Assembly (NCBI RefSeq): GCF_019355555.1
Contig: NZ_CP072141.1
Span: 659,501 to 723,500 of the forward strand
DNA length: 64,000 nt
Source: Rhizobium sp. L51/94
Lineage (GTDB): Bacteria; Pseudomonadota; Alphaproteobacteria; Rhizobiales; Rhizobiaceae
Reading direction: 5' to 3'
The notes below the pieces were generated by a model. It was not told the DNA's origin. It worked only from the letters and a program-made list of their open reading frames with translations, and did not search any database. The position numbers and the translations under genes were made by a program. Shown in pieces: positions 20,333 to 29,646 of the stretch (within the stretch, counting starts at the first letter, position 1; every line of letters begins with the position of its first letter).

Positions 20333-21721
20333 GTGGCGATTGCAGAGCGTGACGATGCCCAGGCGGCGAGAGTTCCGGCGCGCGGTATCTGGGGGTGGAT
20401 GCTGTTCGACTGGGCGGCGCAGCCTTTTTTCACGGTGGTCATCACCTTCATCTTCGGCCCCTATTTCGTCGCCCGGCTAACGGCCGATCCGGTCGGCGCC
20501 CAGGCGATGTGGAGCAACATGGCGACGATCAGCTCGATCGTTATCGCCGTACTATCGCCCATTCTCGGATCGATTGCCGACCAGTCCGGCGCCCGCAAAC
20601 CATGGATCGCCTTTTTTGCGGTCATCCAGATTATCAGCATGTTCTGCCTGTGGTGGGCAGCACCTGGCTCGCCGATCATCTATCCGTTCATCTTCATCAT
20701 CCTCGCCTCCATTGCAGCCGAGTTCTCCATCGTCTTCAACGATTCGATGATGCCGCGACTTGTCAGCAAGGACGATGTCGGAAAACTGTCGAACACCGCC
20801 TGGGGCCTCGGCTATCTCGGCGGCATGATCGTACTGATCACAGTTGTCGCACTACTCGCGGGTAATCCGGAGACAGGGCGCACCATCCTCGGACTGAAGC
20901 CGCTGTTCGGCCTCGACGCCGTTCTCGGCCAGGATGCGCGCATCACCGGCCCGATTGCGGCCGTGTGGTACCTGATCTTCATCCTGCCGATGTTCCTGTT
21001 CACGCCCGATGCGCCGCGCGGGCTTCCGATGCGCTCCGCCGTCGGACTGGGGATAGGCGAACTGGCAAGGACGCTGAAGTCGCTACGCCATCGGCCGGGC
21101 ATCAGCCGCTTCCTGATCGCGCGCATGATATACCAGGACGGCGTCAACGGCGTCGTTATCCTCGGCGGGACCTTTGCCGCCGGAATGTTCGGTTGGCCGA
21201 CCATCGAAATCGGCATTTTCGGCATCATCCTCAACGTCGTCGCCATCTTCGGATGTCTTGTGGCCGGCCGGCTCGATGCGCGGCTGGGGTCGAAGACCAT
21301 GGTCGTCATCGGGCTGGTCATGCTGCTGATCGCCACCATCGGCTTCATCTCCACGGGTCCCGGCTTTACGCTGTTCGGCCTGATCAAGCTGTCGACAGTC
21401 GATTCAGGCGGACTATTCGGCACGACGGCGGAAAAAGCCTATGTGATGTACGGGCTACTGATCGGCCTCGCCTTCGGCCCGGTGCAGGCCTCGTCGCGCT
21501 CCTACCTGGCGCGCAGCGTCAGCCTCGAGGAATCCGGCCGCTATTTCGGCATCTACGCGCTGTCAGGTCGCGCCACCAGCTTCATGGCAACCCTGATGTT
21601 TTCCATCGTCACCAGCTTTTCCGGCTCGGCCCGGCTCGGCATGGCGACGCTGATCCTTTTTCTGGCCGGCGGTCTGCTATTGCTACTACCCACCCCATAC
21701 CCAGCCGACGCACGGGAATAA
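20333..21721 (+). CDS. MFS transporter, UMF1 (Atg22-like) family
   Basis: A 462-residue membrane protein with about 12 helices. The N-terminus [17 protein letters not shown] with the DWA motif, the early [17 protein letters not shown] loop, and [29 protein letters not shown] are marks of the UMF1 group of the major facilitator superfamily. Substrate is unknown; yeast relatives export amino acids from the vacuole, which should not be carried over directly. The start is a GTG. It converges with purH across a shared hairpin. No operon partner is seen, so context gives no clue to the cargo. Confidence 0.87.
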   Translation: MAIAERDDAQAARVPARGIWGWMLFDWAAQPFFTVVITFIFGPYFVARLTADPVGAQAMWSNMATISSIVIAVLSPILGSIADQSGARKPWIAFFAVIQIISMFCLWWAAPGSPIIYPFIFIILASIAAEFSIVFNDSMMPRLVSKDDVGKLSNTAWGLGYLGGMIVLITVVALLAGNPETGRTILGLKPLFGLDAVLGQDARITGPIAAVWYLIFILPMFLFTPDAPRGLPMRSAVGLGIGELARTLKSLRHRPGISRFLIARMIYQDGVNGVVILGGTFAAGMFGWPTIEIGIFGIILNVVAIFGCLVAGRLDARLGSKTMVVIGLVMLLIATIGFISTGPGFTLFGLIKLSTVDSGGLFGTTAEKAYVMYGLLIGLAFGPVQASSRSYLARSVSLEESGRYFGIYALSGRATSFMATLMFSIVTSFSGSARLGMATLILFLAGGLLLLLPTPYPADARE

Positions 21722-21724
21722 GAA

Positions 21725-21753
21725 ATCCCGGCGCAGCGAAAGCTGGCCGGGAT
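21725..21753. terminator. Shared terminator hairpin between MFS gene and purH
   Basis: ATCCCGGC (21725-21732) pairs with GCCGGGAT (21746-21753), with an inner AGC/GCT step around a GAAA loop. Convergent genes flank it. Confidence 0.65.
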
Positions 21754-21796
21754 ATACAAATTTACAGATCGGATATCCGCTACGTGCGGATATCGT

Positions 21797-23413
21797 TCAG
21801 TGGCGGAAGTGGCGGACGCCGGTGAACACCATCGCGACATTGTGGGCGTCGGCAGCGGCGATGACCTCGGCGTCCCGCATAGAGCCGCCCGGCTGGATGA
21901 CGGCGGTGGCGCCAGCGGAGATTGCCGACAGCAGGCCGTCTGCGAACGGCAGAAACGCTTCGGAGGCGACGGCTGAGCCACGGGTCATCGGCTCCGCGAG
22001 ACCCAGTGCCCTTGCCGCGTCCTCGGCCTTGATGCCGGCGATGCGGGCCGAATCGACGCGGCTCATCTGGCCGGCACCGATGCCGGCAGTCTGGCCGTTC
22101 TTGGCATAGACGACGGCATTCGACTTGACGTGCTTGGCGACCCGAAAGGCAAAGCGCATGTCTTCGAGTTCCTGCGCCGTCGGCGCCCGCTTGGTCACCA
22201 CCTTCAGTTCGAGATCGTCGACCATGACGTTGTCGCGGCTCTGCACCAGCAGCCCGCCCGAGACGGTCTTGGCGGTGATGCCACGGGCGCGGGGATCGGG
22301 CAGGGCGCCGACCGACAGCAGACGCAGGTTCGGCTTGGCGGCGATGATTGCCCTCGCCTCGTCGCTGACTGCGGGGGCGATGATCACTTCGGTAAACAGT
22401 TTGACAATCTCATGCGCCGTCTCGGCATCGAGCAGGCCGTTGAGCGCGATGATGCCGCCGAACGCCGATGTGCTGTCGCAGGCGAGCGCCCGGCGATAGG
22501 CTTCGGCCAGCGTCGGCCCGGTGGCTACGCCGCAAGGATTGGCATGCTTGATGATGGCGCAGGCAGGTCCTTGTTCCGGCGGGAATTCCGCCACAAGCTC
22601 GTAGGCGGCATCGGTATCGTTGATATTGTTGTAGGAGAGTTGCTTGCCCTGCAACAGCGTCGCGGTCGCAACACCGGGGCGATTGTCGCCGGTGACGTAG
22701 AAGCCGGCCGTCTGGTGGGGGTTCTCGCCGTAGCGCATTTCCTCGCGCAGCACGCCGCCGATCGTCCGGTGGTGCGGCGTGGTGATGTCGAGGGCGTCAG
22801 CGAACCAGTTGGCAATCATCGTGTCGTAGGCAGCGGTGCGGGCGTAGGCCTTGGCGGCCATCTGCTGGCGGAAGGCATAATGGGTATGCCCGGCGTCGGT
22901 GGCAAGCTGTTCGAGCAATGCCGGATAGTCGGCCGGGTCGGTGACGATGGTGACATAGGCGTGGTTCTTGGCCGATGCGCGGATCATGGCTGGGCCGCCG
23001 ATATCGATGTTCTCCACGGTCGTCGGATAATCGCCGCCGGCAGCGCGGACCTCCTCGAATGGATAGAGGTTGACGATCACGAGGTCGATCGCCTCGATGC
23101 CGTGCTCCTTCATCGCCGCCTGGTGCTCGGCATCATCGCGGATGGCCAGCAGCCCGCCATGCACGCGTGGATGCAGCGTCTTGACACGGCCATCCATGAT
23201 TTCCGGGAACTCGGTGATTTCGGAGACGTCGATGACGGCAATCCCAGCATTGGCGATCGCCTTGTGAGTGCCGCCTGTCGACAGCAGGCGGACGCCCTTG
23301 TCGTGCAGCGCCTGGGCCAGCTCGACGATGCCCGCCTTGTCGGAGACCGACAGCAGTGCGGTCTTGACCTTCACCTTGTCGGGAGCTGGAATTTTCTTGG
23401 AAACAACGGCCAT
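21797..23413 (-). CDS. purH: Bifunctional AICAR formyltransferase / IMP cyclohydrolase
   Basis: A 538-residue enzyme for the last two steps of IMP synthesis. The N-terminal IMP cyclohydrolase domain (about 1-200) shows [25 protein letters not shown] and [14 protein letters not shown]. The C-terminal transformylase domain carries LRYGEN-like MRYGENPHQ, the KHANPCG motif with the catalytic lysine-histidine pair, and DSTSAFGG. Length matches the family. It is the last gene of the minus-strand series htpX-rsmB-heparinase-purH, an order seen in other rhizobia. A hundred bases separate it from the lyase gene, so a separate promoter is possible. Confidence 0.97.
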   Translation of the reverse strand: MAVVSKKIPAPDKVKVKTALLSVSDKAGIVELAQALHDKGVRLLSTGGTHKAIANAGIAVIDVSEITEFPEIMDGRVKTLHPRVHGGLLAIRDDAEHQAAMKEHGIEAIDLVIVNLYPFEEVRAAGGDYPTTVENIDIGGPAMIRASAKNHAYVTIVTDPADYPALLEQLATDAGHTHYAFRQQMAAKAYARTAAYDTMIANWFADALDITTPHHRTIGGVLREEMRYGENPHQTAGFYVTGDNRPGVATATLLQGKQLSYNNINDTDAAYELVAEFPPEQGPACAIIKHANPCGVATGPTLAEAYRRALACDSTSAFGGIIALNGLLDAETAHEIVKLFTEVIIAPAVSDEARAIIAAKPNLRLLSVGALPDPRARGITAKTVSGGLLVQSRDNVMVDDLELKVVTKRAPTAQELEDMRFAFRVAKHVKSNAVVYAKNGQTAGIGAGQMSRVDSARIAGIKAEDAARALGLAEPMTRGSAVASEAFLPFADGLLSAISAGATAVIQPGGSMRDAEVIAAADAHNVAMVFTGVRHFRH

Positions 23414-23513
23414 GACGTTCTCCGGTTCTGTCTTCGCAACGCGTCCGGCTGGGACGCTCGGGATGATGGCGTCGCGTTAGCACAGGCGGCCGGACGATTA
23501 AACCGTCGCCGTC

Positions 23514-25178
23514 TCAGCGGCGGGATAAAAACCAGCGGATCTCGGTTTTTTCCGCGAGCGAAAACGCGATCTCAAGCAGTTCCGAGGCGCGTACGCCGGA
23601 GGAATCGGCGAAAAAGACGTCCTCTCCGATCAGCACTTCGTTGCCGGGCGAGGAGAATGTCCAGCTTTCGCCGTCCGGTGCCGTCAGGGTCACCTGATCC
23701 GGCTGCGTCTGGCCGATGGTGATCGACGGGTGGATATGGAAGCGGGCCGAAGCGTGGTGCTCGGCGCCAGCTTTCTTCCTGGATGCCTTTTTCGTGTCCG
23801 GCGCAAAGAAACGATCGTGCCCGGTGATGATGGTGCCGGCATGGTTCAGCGCCACTTCACGCTCGTGCATCAGCCCGAATGCAGCAAGATAGCCGTCATG
23901 GGCCGCCTTGACGCTATCGCGGCCATCGCCGGTGTCGAGGCGCTCGACCGAGACTTCGCTGACGCCGCCGGTCATGACGGGGCCGAGCACCTTCGAGCGG
24001 GAAAACGTCAGCGACGATGTGTCGTCCAGCGTCACGGTCGAATGCGCTGCAGTCGCGCGCGCCATCTGGACATATCGGGACCCGGCAAATTTCGGCGAGC
24101 CTGCATTGATGATGATCCGGTGCCGCCCCGACGACATCTCGAACGACAGGCAGCCGGCATGGGCAGTCCGCGACAGGTCGACCGAGAGAGGGCCGCCGGT
24201 ATCCATGATGACCAGCGTCTGGCCGGCGGACAGCCGCTGGTAATGGGCGTGAGGAAGCGCCTTGAACGTCTGGCCCGAAGTCTCGTCGTAGCGCAGCACC
24301 GACATCAGCTCGTTGGCAAAGGTCGAGGTGGCGCCGTTGAACAGGGCGAGATCGCCGTCCTGGTGGCGGAAGAAGCGCAGCGCCGGATACATGCGGTCGA
24401 TGCCGGCGATCAGCCGTGCGGGGGCATCATGGCCGAGATTGATGTAGGTCTGGCGCAGCGGCAGGAGGTCCAGCAGCAGTTCCAGCGCCGCGCGCGGATT
24501 GCGCGAGATGTGGGAGCCGTCGGCGAGGATCTGTCGCTCGATCTCCCGGTCCAGCGCCTGGCCGGCCCGCTTGATGGTCGCAGTCCGTGCCGGCATCGCC
24601 ACGGACGACATGGCAAGCGCAATGCGGACGCGGAAGCGCACCTCGCCATCGGCCGCAGTCGCTGCCACATGGCGGAGATAGCGGACGTGGTGGGTGAGCG
24701 AACGCATGAACCTGCGGTAGAAGCTGCTGTCGGTGCCCTGTAGCACCACCGGAGAGTGGGACAGCCAGGCAATCAGCCGCTGGGCGGCGATATCCGGATC
24801 CCAGGCAAGACCGTCGGTCTTGCGGCCGTGAAGGCCTATCCACTCGTTGACCATTGCGCGGGCCAGCGTGCTGCCCTGGCCGCTCTTGTCGGCGCGCATA
24901 TGGCGCAGCCAGCTGAAACAGTGCAGCCGGGCGGCAAAGGTTTCGGACGGCAATTCCTGCGAGAACGGCGAGCGACCGTTGGTTTCCAGCACGCGTCCGG
25001 CCAGCGGAATCCGGCCGTCGATCATTTCTTCCGCCACAAAGGCATCGATGCTGCGCAAATCGGTCGGCGCGACGATCAGCCGTTCCGGCACACGCACGGT
25101 GTGCCGGGTGAGGCGCAGGCGTGTCAACGCTGCGCGACGCGATATTCGCCGCCATGCCTCCCGCGCGTACAAATTCAC
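23514..25178 (-). CDS. Heparinase II/III family protein
   Basis: A 554-residue protein with an all-alpha N-terminal barrel (to about residue 290) and a C-terminal beta-sandwich typical of heparinase II/III-like polysaccharide lyases. The recognisable part is the GPLSVDLSRTAHAGCLSFEMS region with RHRIIINAGSP and ARATAAHSTVTLDDTSS. The real substrate in rhizobia is unknown; a cell-surface or internal acidic glycan is more likely than heparin. No signal peptide is obvious after the basic start. The start codon is GTG. It lies between rsmB and purH in a conserved order, without an obvious functional link to either. Confidence 0.87.
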   Translation of the reverse strand: MNLYAREAWRRISRRAALTRLRLTRHTVRVPERLIVAPTDLRSIDAFVAEEMIDGRIPLAGRVLETNGRSPFSQELPSETFAARLHCFSWLRHMRADKSGQGSTLARAMVNEWIGLHGRKTDGLAWDPDIAAQRLIAWLSHSPVVLQGTDSSFYRRFMRSLTHHVRYLRHVAATAADGEVRFRVRIALAMSSVAMPARTATIKRAGQALDREIERQILADGSHISRNPRAALELLLDLLPLRQTYINLGHDAPARLIAGIDRMYPALRFFRHQDGDLALFNGATSTFANELMSVLRYDETSGQTFKALPHAHYQRLSAGQTLVIMDTGGPLSVDLSRTAHAGCLSFEMSSGRHRIIINAGSPKFAGSRYVQMARATAAHSTVTLDDTSSLTFSRSKVLGPVMTGGVSEVSVERLDTGDGRDSVKAAHDGYLAAFGLMHEREVALNHAGTIITGHDRFFAPDTKKASRKKAGAEHHASARFHIHPSITIGQTQPDQVTLTAPDGESWTFSSPGNEVLIGEDVFFADSSGVRASELLEIAFSLAEKTEIRWFLSRR

Positions 25179-25313
25179 AAAGCGCCCGCCAAAACCTCTA
25201 AATTATAGATAACGATTGTCCGTCTCCAGCGTTAAGAGAGCGTTAGCAGACGCCCTTGCTATCCGGGTAATGATCCAGATTGACGCAGATAGGGCGCAAA
25301 ACCCGCATGGCCA

Positions 25314-26735
25314 TTAGCCGCGGCGGCGAAGAACGCTGGCGAAAAATCCATCCAGTCCCGGCAGAAAGCCTTCGGGCAGGGCCAGCATAGCCGGTGTCGT
25401 GCGGAAATCGCCGTCAGGTGAAATGGCTGTCTCAAGACCGGGCCAATCCTCAGGGCGGATGGCGATGCGCTCGACATCCGGGCTGTCGGCGAGAATGCGG
25501 GCGATAATGTCCTCGCCTTCGGACGGATCGAGCGAGCAGTTGGAAAACACCACCGTGCCACCGGGTTTCACCAGGGTCAGCGCATGGCGCAGCAGGCGCT
25601 CCTGAAGCGCTGCCAGTTTGGCGATATCGTCCCGGCCCTTGGTCCACAGCACGTCCGGATGACGGCGCGTCGTGCCGGTCGAGGAACACGGCGCGTCGAG
25701 AAGTGCCGCATCGAAAAGATCGTCGGGCGCAAATTTCGCCATGTCGGCGACCAGCGTTTCCGCTTCGAGGCCGAGGCGGGCAAGGTTTGCCGACAGGCGC
25801 CGCAGCCGGCTCTCCGACTGGTCGAGCGCCGTGACCTTGCCGCCAGCCATGACCAGCTGCGCCGTCTTGCCACCCGGTGCGGCGCAGAGATCGACGACGC
25901 GCTTGCCGGCAAGCGAGCCGAACAGCTTTGCCGGAATGCTCGCTGCCGCGTCCTGAACCCACCATTCGCCATCGGCAAAGCCTTCAAGACCCGGAATAGT
26001 CCCGTCGAAAGCGGCGAGCCGGACGCTGCCGGTCGGAAGAACCATGCCGTTCAGCCGCTCGGCCCATCCCTCCGGGTCGGATTTGACCGTCAGGTCGATC
26101 GCAGCCGGCTGCAACTGCGTGTCCGAAATCGCCAGCGCCTCAGCGCGGCCGTAGGCCTGCTCCAGCCGCGACAGAAACCAGGCGGGCATGGCCGGTATCG
26201 ATGCCGTGCGGGCGAGAATATCGTCTTTCTCGCGCCCCATGCGCCTGAGCACGGCATTGACCAGCTTGGCAAAGCGGCGATTGCGCGGGTCCTGGTTCGC
26301 CTGCTCGACCGCGAGGTCGACGGCGGAATGATCGGGAATATCGAGATAGAGCATCTGCGCGGCAGCGACGACCAGCACGTGATGCAGGGCGCGGGCCCCC
26401 TCCGGCAGCGGCGCGTCGATCAGCGACGCGATGGCGGCCTCGATGCGCGGCAGGTGGCGAAGAGCGGAGTTCAGGATGGCGCGCACCAGGGCACGGTCGT
26501 TATCCTCAAGCACGCGATAGGCCGGATTACCGTGGTCGCCATCGAGCATGCCGTCGAGCGGCGTCTTGCGATCGACGACGGCAGCGAGAATCTTCGAGGC
26601 TGCAGCCCGTGCTGCAAGACCCGGTTTCACCGGACCGCTATCGGCAGGCCGGCGAGTACGACGTTCGCCTTCATTGGTGTTGGCTTGCGGGCGGGCGGGC
26701 CGGCGGCCAGCGGATTTACTGTCGTCTGACGTCAA
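25314..26735 (-). CDS. rsmB: 16S rRNA (cytosine-5) methyltransferase, RsmB/NOP family
   Basis: A 473-residue methyltransferase that methylates C967-type cytosines in 16S rRNA. The N-terminal NusB-like RNA-binding helical domain (about 40-180) is followed by a Rossmann SAM domain with [15 protein letters not shown]. Two catalytic cysteines are visible in [16 protein letters not shown] and [13 protein letters not shown], as expected for m5C enzymes. The start is a TTG whose last two bases belong to the htpX TGA stop, a 4-base TTGA overlap, which suggests translational coupling to htpX. The basic, low-complexity N-terminal 35 residues are probably disordered. Confidence 0.93.
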   Translation of the reverse strand: MTSDDSKSAGRRPARPQANTNEGERRTRRPADSGPVKPGLAARAAASKILAAVVDRKTPLDGMLDGDHGNPAYRVLEDNDRALVRAILNSALRHLPRIEAAIASLIDAPLPEGARALHHVLVVAAAQMLYLDIPDHSAVDLAVEQANQDPRNRRFAKLVNAVLRRMGREKDDILARTASIPAMPAWFLSRLEQAYGRAEALAISDTQLQPAAIDLTVKSDPEGWAERLNGMVLPTGSVRLAAFDGTIPGLEGFADGEWWVQDAAASIPAKLFGSLAGKRVVDLCAAPGGKTAQLVMAGGKVTALDQSESRLRRLSANLARLGLEAETLVADMAKFAPDDLFDAALLDAPCSSTGTTRRHPDVLWTKGRDDIAKLAALQERLLRHALTLVKPGGTVVFSNCSLDPSEGEDIIARILADSPDVERIAIRPEDWPGLETAISPDGDFRTTPAMLALPEGFLPGLDGFFASVLRRRG

Positions 26736-27730
26736 GACCAGGGTCCTTTGGGTGGTTGTGGACCACCGCGACTGGACCCCGTATCCGGCACCGAGCGCGA
26801 TTTGCGCACCGCATTAGCAGGCCGGACCGGCTGCGTCGAGCCGTGCCCATGCAGTGGATTGCCATTGGAGGGCATATCCATAGACATCGCCTGCAGCGCG
26901 GCAATGCGGCTTTCGGTGTTCGGATGGGTGGAAAACAGATTGTCCATCGGCCGCCCGGAGAGCGGGTTGATGATGAACATATGTGCCGTTGCCGGGTGAC
27001 GCTCGGCATCCTCGTTGGGAACATGGGCCGCAGCGCCGGCGATCTTGCCAAGCGCCGAGGCAAGCCACAGGGGATTGCCGCAGATCTCCGCGCCGCGCCG
27101 GTCTGCGGCATATTCGCGCGTCCGGCTGATTGCCATTTGCACCAGCATGGCCGCCAGCGGCGCGACGATCATGGCGACAAGGGCACCGATCCCACCGAGC
27201 GGGCTGTTGCTGTCGCGCCGGCCGCCGAAAAAGAAAGCGAAATTGCCGAGCATCGAGATGGCGCCGGCGAGCGTCGCTGTTATCGTCATGGTCAGCGTAT
27301 CGCGGTTCTGGACGTGCGCCAGTTCATGCGCCATGACGCCGGCCACTTCTTGCGGCGTGAGCGCGTTCAGCAGGCCGGTAGAGGCGGCGACGGCGGCATT
27401 CTCGGGATTGCGGCCGGTGGCGAAGGCATTCGGCTGCGGGCTGTCGTAGAGATAGACGCGCGGCATGGGCAGACCGGCATTGGCGGCGAGATCGCGGATC
27501 ATGCCGAAAAACTCCGGCGCGCTGCGCTCGTCGACAGCCTGGGCATTATAGGTCGACAGCACCATGTTGCCTGAATTCCAGTAGGAAAAGAAATTCATGC
27601 CGGCCGCAACGACGAAGGCGACCATCATGCCCGACCGACCGCCGATCAGAAAGCCGACGCCCATGAACAGCGCCGTCATGAAGGCCAGAAGCATCGCCGT
27701 TCGCATCATGTTCATCGTCGTCTCCGCCAA
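26732..27730 (-). CDS. htpX: Membrane zinc metalloprotease HtpX
   Basis: A 332-residue M48 protease of the inner membrane that helps clear damaged membrane proteins. The N-terminal helices (about 10-30 and 35-50) are followed by the zinc motif HELAH (135-139 from the first ATG) and the third ligand in the [12 protein letters not shown] segment. Further helices lie around 145-200. The C-terminal 50 residues are longer than usual, glycine/proline-rich and probably disordered. MNMMRTAML, five codons in (27715), is a likely alternative start matching relatives. It is first in the minus-strand series and overlaps rsmB by four bases. Confidence 0.94.
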   Translation of the reverse strand: MAETTMNMMRTAMLLAFMTALFMGVGFLIGGRSGMMVAFVVAAGMNFFSYWNSGNMVLSTYNAQAVDERSAPEFFGMIRDLAANAGLPMPRVYLYDSPQPNAFATGRNPENAAVAASTGLLNALTPQEVAGVMAHELAHVQNRDTLTMTITATLAGAISMLGNFAFFFGGRRDSNSPLGGIGALVAMIVAPLAAMLVQMAISRTREYAADRRGAEICGNPLWLASALGKIAGAAAHVPNEDAERHPATAHMFIINPLSGRPMDNLFSTHPNTESRIAALQAMSMDMPSNGNPLHGHGSTQPVRPANAVRKSRSVPDTGSSRGGPQPPKGPWS

Positions 27731-27818
27731 TTGACCCGCGTCGCGCTTTTCATTCCGGCAGCGACGCCCTATAATCTGGCTATGCGCCCGCCCAATTCAA
27801 TATTTGCTGGAGAGCCTC

Positions 27819-28046
27819 ATGCAGGCAGCCGATAACGACAACAGCGAAACCGTCGAGACTTCCGACGAAGGCGCTACACCGCGCAAGCCGCTCTCTCCGG
27901 CAGCCAAGCGCGCCCTCGCCGAAGCAGAAGAACGTCGACGGCTGCAAGCGCAGACCGAACTTCCGCCCGAAATCGGCGGTCGCGGCGGCGCCGAGCCCTC
28001 CCGGTTCGGCGATTGGGAGATCAATGGCCGGGCCATCGACTTCTAG
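27819..28046 (+). CDS. DUF1674 / SdhAF4-like succinate dehydrogenase assembly factor
   Basis: A 75-residue soluble protein. The acidic, disordered N-terminus is followed by LSPAAKRALAEAEERRR and the family's diagnostic C-terminus RFGDWEINGRAIDF. Eukaryotic SdhAF4 binds flavinylated SdhA and helps SDH assembly; the bacterial DUF1674 proteins share the C-terminal motif and are presumed to act likewise. ATG 27819 is chosen over the upstream TTG at 27804 because GGAG precedes it by six bases. It is divergent from htpX and is followed 53 bases later by the nuclease gene. No sdh genes are in the window. Confidence 0.85.
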   Translation: MQAADNDNSETVETSDEGATPRKPLSPAAKRALAEAEERRRLQAQTELPPEIGGRGGAEPSRFGDWEINGRAIDF

Positions 28047-28099
28047 TCGGTAAATATTCCTATTGACTTCCCGATGATTCAGGAAATAATTCCTCAATC

Positions 28100-28555
28100 A
28101 TGGCTCGATCCTATTTGACTCTGTTGGTCTGTCTCATCCTCTCGCTGCCCTCTGGCGCGACGGCCAACACGGTGCATGAGACAATTGCCGGTCCCGTCAC
28201 CGCCGAGATCCTCCAGGTCATCGATGGCGACACCATTCTGGTGGATGCATCGCCCTGGCCGCAGCAGACGATCGAGGTCTATGTCAGGCTGCGCGGCATC
28301 GATGCGCCGGAACTGCATTCGACATGCGCTTCGGTGCGCGAGGAGGCTGAGCAGGCGCAGGCAGCGCTGGAGGAAATATTGCCGGCCACAGGCGAGATCC
28401 AACTGATGCGAATTTCCGGCGACAAGTATTTCGGCCGCATCCTCGCCGACGTCACCACCGCCAACGGGCGCAACCCGGCCGACACACTTCTCTCATCCGG
28501 CCACGCCATCCCCTACCACGGCGGCCACAAACCCACCGAGCGATGCCAGCAGTAG
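28100..28555 (+). CDS. Secreted thermonuclease-family (SNase-like) protein
   Basis: A 151-residue protein with a signal peptide (about residues 1-22, ending GATAN) and a staphylococcal nuclease-like domain. The calcium/catalytic signature is visible as VIDGDTILVD, VRLRGIDAPE and the later KYFGRILADV, whose arginine corresponds to the second catalytic arginine. It is compact and ends soon after the fold, with CQQ at the C-terminus. Role: a periplasmic or secreted nuclease, inferred. The IS66 element begins about 190 bases after its stop and does not interrupt it. Confidence 0.87.
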   Translation: MARSYLTLLVCLILSLPSGATANTVHETIAGPVTAEILQVIDGDTILVDASPWPQQTIEVYVRLRGIDAPELHSTCASVREEAEQAQAALEEILPATGEIQLMRISGDKYFGRILADVTTANGRNPADTLLSSGHAIPYHGGHKPTERCQQ

Positions 28556-28736
28556 AACCCCAATCCCACCCTCAAGGCAGCCGCCAAAAACTCTAGGCTG
28601 CAAAGTCTTCCAGTCCAGCCACGTCTGATGGCAGTTTTAGAGGACAGGTTTCCTGTTTCCTCTGACAACACACGAATGAGGGAGGTCGGCATGCACGCTG
28701 AGCAAGGTATTGAAAACTCAAATCTATCGAGGTGTC

Positions 28737-28766
28737 CAACTCTGGTACGCCTCCGAGGAAGGCCGC
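28737..28766. repeat. Left end of IS66 element: target duplication and terminal inverted repeat
   Basis: Target-site duplication CAACTCTG at 28737-28744, then the 22-base left inverted repeat 28745-28766 beginning GTACGCCTCCGAG. Seventeen of 22 positions match the right repeat. Confidence 0.9.
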
Positions 28767-28777
28767 CTTGCTGAGAA

Positions 28778-29251
28778 GTGAGGCGAACTGGATGCTGTGT
28801 CTATATGGACGTCAATATAGACAGTGTGAGCAGCGTGGATTTATCGATAGAGAAGCGGCCGCAAGTTAGCCGTATGGAGATTGTCGATAGCGGGCGGCGT
28901 CGCCGTTTCAGCATCGAGGCCAAACTTGCGATCGTGGCGGAGAGTTATTCCGCCCCGCGTCAGGTCACGGCAACAGCACGTCGCCATGGGATCACACGCT
29001 TTCAGTTGAACGATTGGCGTAAAGCAGCTCGCGAGGGACGGCTCGGCAGTGGCCGTGGGAGTGAAGGGTTTATTCCTGCACTGTTGGTCCCGGAGCCAGG
29101 CATTCCGGTTGTTGCGCCGACCAATTCTTCGACGGCACATAGTGGGCTTATGGAGGTTGTCAGCGCCAATGGTCGCCGTGTGATTGTGGGACGCGATGTC
29201 GACGTTGAAGCGCTGCTTCGGATCCTGCGCGGACTGGAGGCGCTGAGGTGA
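28778..29251 (+). CDS. tnpA: IS66 accessory protein TnpA (helix-turn-helix)
   Basis: A 157-codon frame (GTG start at 28778; ATGs at 28805 and 28874 are shorter options). The core reads RRRRFSIEAKLAIVAES, then ATARRHGITRFQLNDWRK, a helix-turn-helix typical of IS66 TnpA and IS3-type OrfA proteins. The C-terminal VSANGRRVIVGRDVDVEALLRILRGLEAL is the conserved IS66 TnpA tail. In IS66 this small protein is required for transposition together with TnpB and TnpC. Its stop overlaps the tnpB start by four bases (GTGA), a coupling found in this family. Confidence 0.88.
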   Translation: MRRTGCCVYMDVNIDSVSSVDLSIEKRPQVSRMEIVDSGRRRRFSIEAKLAIVAESYSAPRQVTATARRHGITRFQLNDWRKAAREGRLGSGRGSEGFIPALLVPEPGIPVVAPTNSSTAHSGLMEVVSANGRRVIVGRDVDVEALLRILRGLEALR

Positions 29252-29601
29252 ATCCGTTTCCGATGGGAACAGGGGTCAAGGTCTGGCTTTCGACAGGGTA
29301 TACTGACATGCGCTGTGGCTTTCCTTCTCTGGCGCTTCGGGTGCAGGAGGTTCTGAAGCATGATCCGTTGTCAGGGCATCTCTTCGTCTTCAGGGGTCGC
29401 AGATCGGATATTTTGAAGATCATCTGGCACGATGGTCTGGGCGCCTGCCTTTTTACCCGGCGGCTGGAGAAGGGCCGGTTTATCTGGCCGAATATGGAGG
29501 GCGGCGCGGTCGCGATCTCACCGGCACAATTGTCTTATTTGTTGTCCGGGATCGACTGGCGCAATCCGCAGGAAACCTGGCGTCCGACACGGATCGGATA
29601 G
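29248..29601 (+). CDS. tnpB: IS66 accessory protein TnpB
   Basis: A 117-residue protein with the strongly conserved IS66 Orf2 signature: VKVWLSTGYTDMRCGFPSLA, HLFVFRGRRSDILKIIWHD, CLFTRRLEKGRFIWP and LLSGIDWRNP. Its biochemical role in IS66 transposition is not settled, but the gene is needed for movement. The start is a GTG overlapping the tnpA stop. A 45-base gap separates it from tnpC. Confidence 0.94.
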   Translation: MNPFPMGTGVKVWLSTGYTDMRCGFPSLALRVQEVLKHDPLSGHLFVFRGRRSDILKIIWHDGLGACLFTRRLEKGRFIWPNMEGGAVAISPAQLSYLLSGIDWRNPQETWRPTRIG

Positions 29602-29646
29602 CATTATTGCATTGAAAATATTGAATGAATCTGATCGAATGGCTTC

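Noticed and set aside
22130..23722. 530-codon plus-strand frame opposite purH
   Set aside because: Antisense shadow of a clearly conserved purH.
28681..28744. A gene interrupted by the IS66 element
   Set aside because: Joining the flanks across one CAACTCTG gives only short frames with stops and no known motif.
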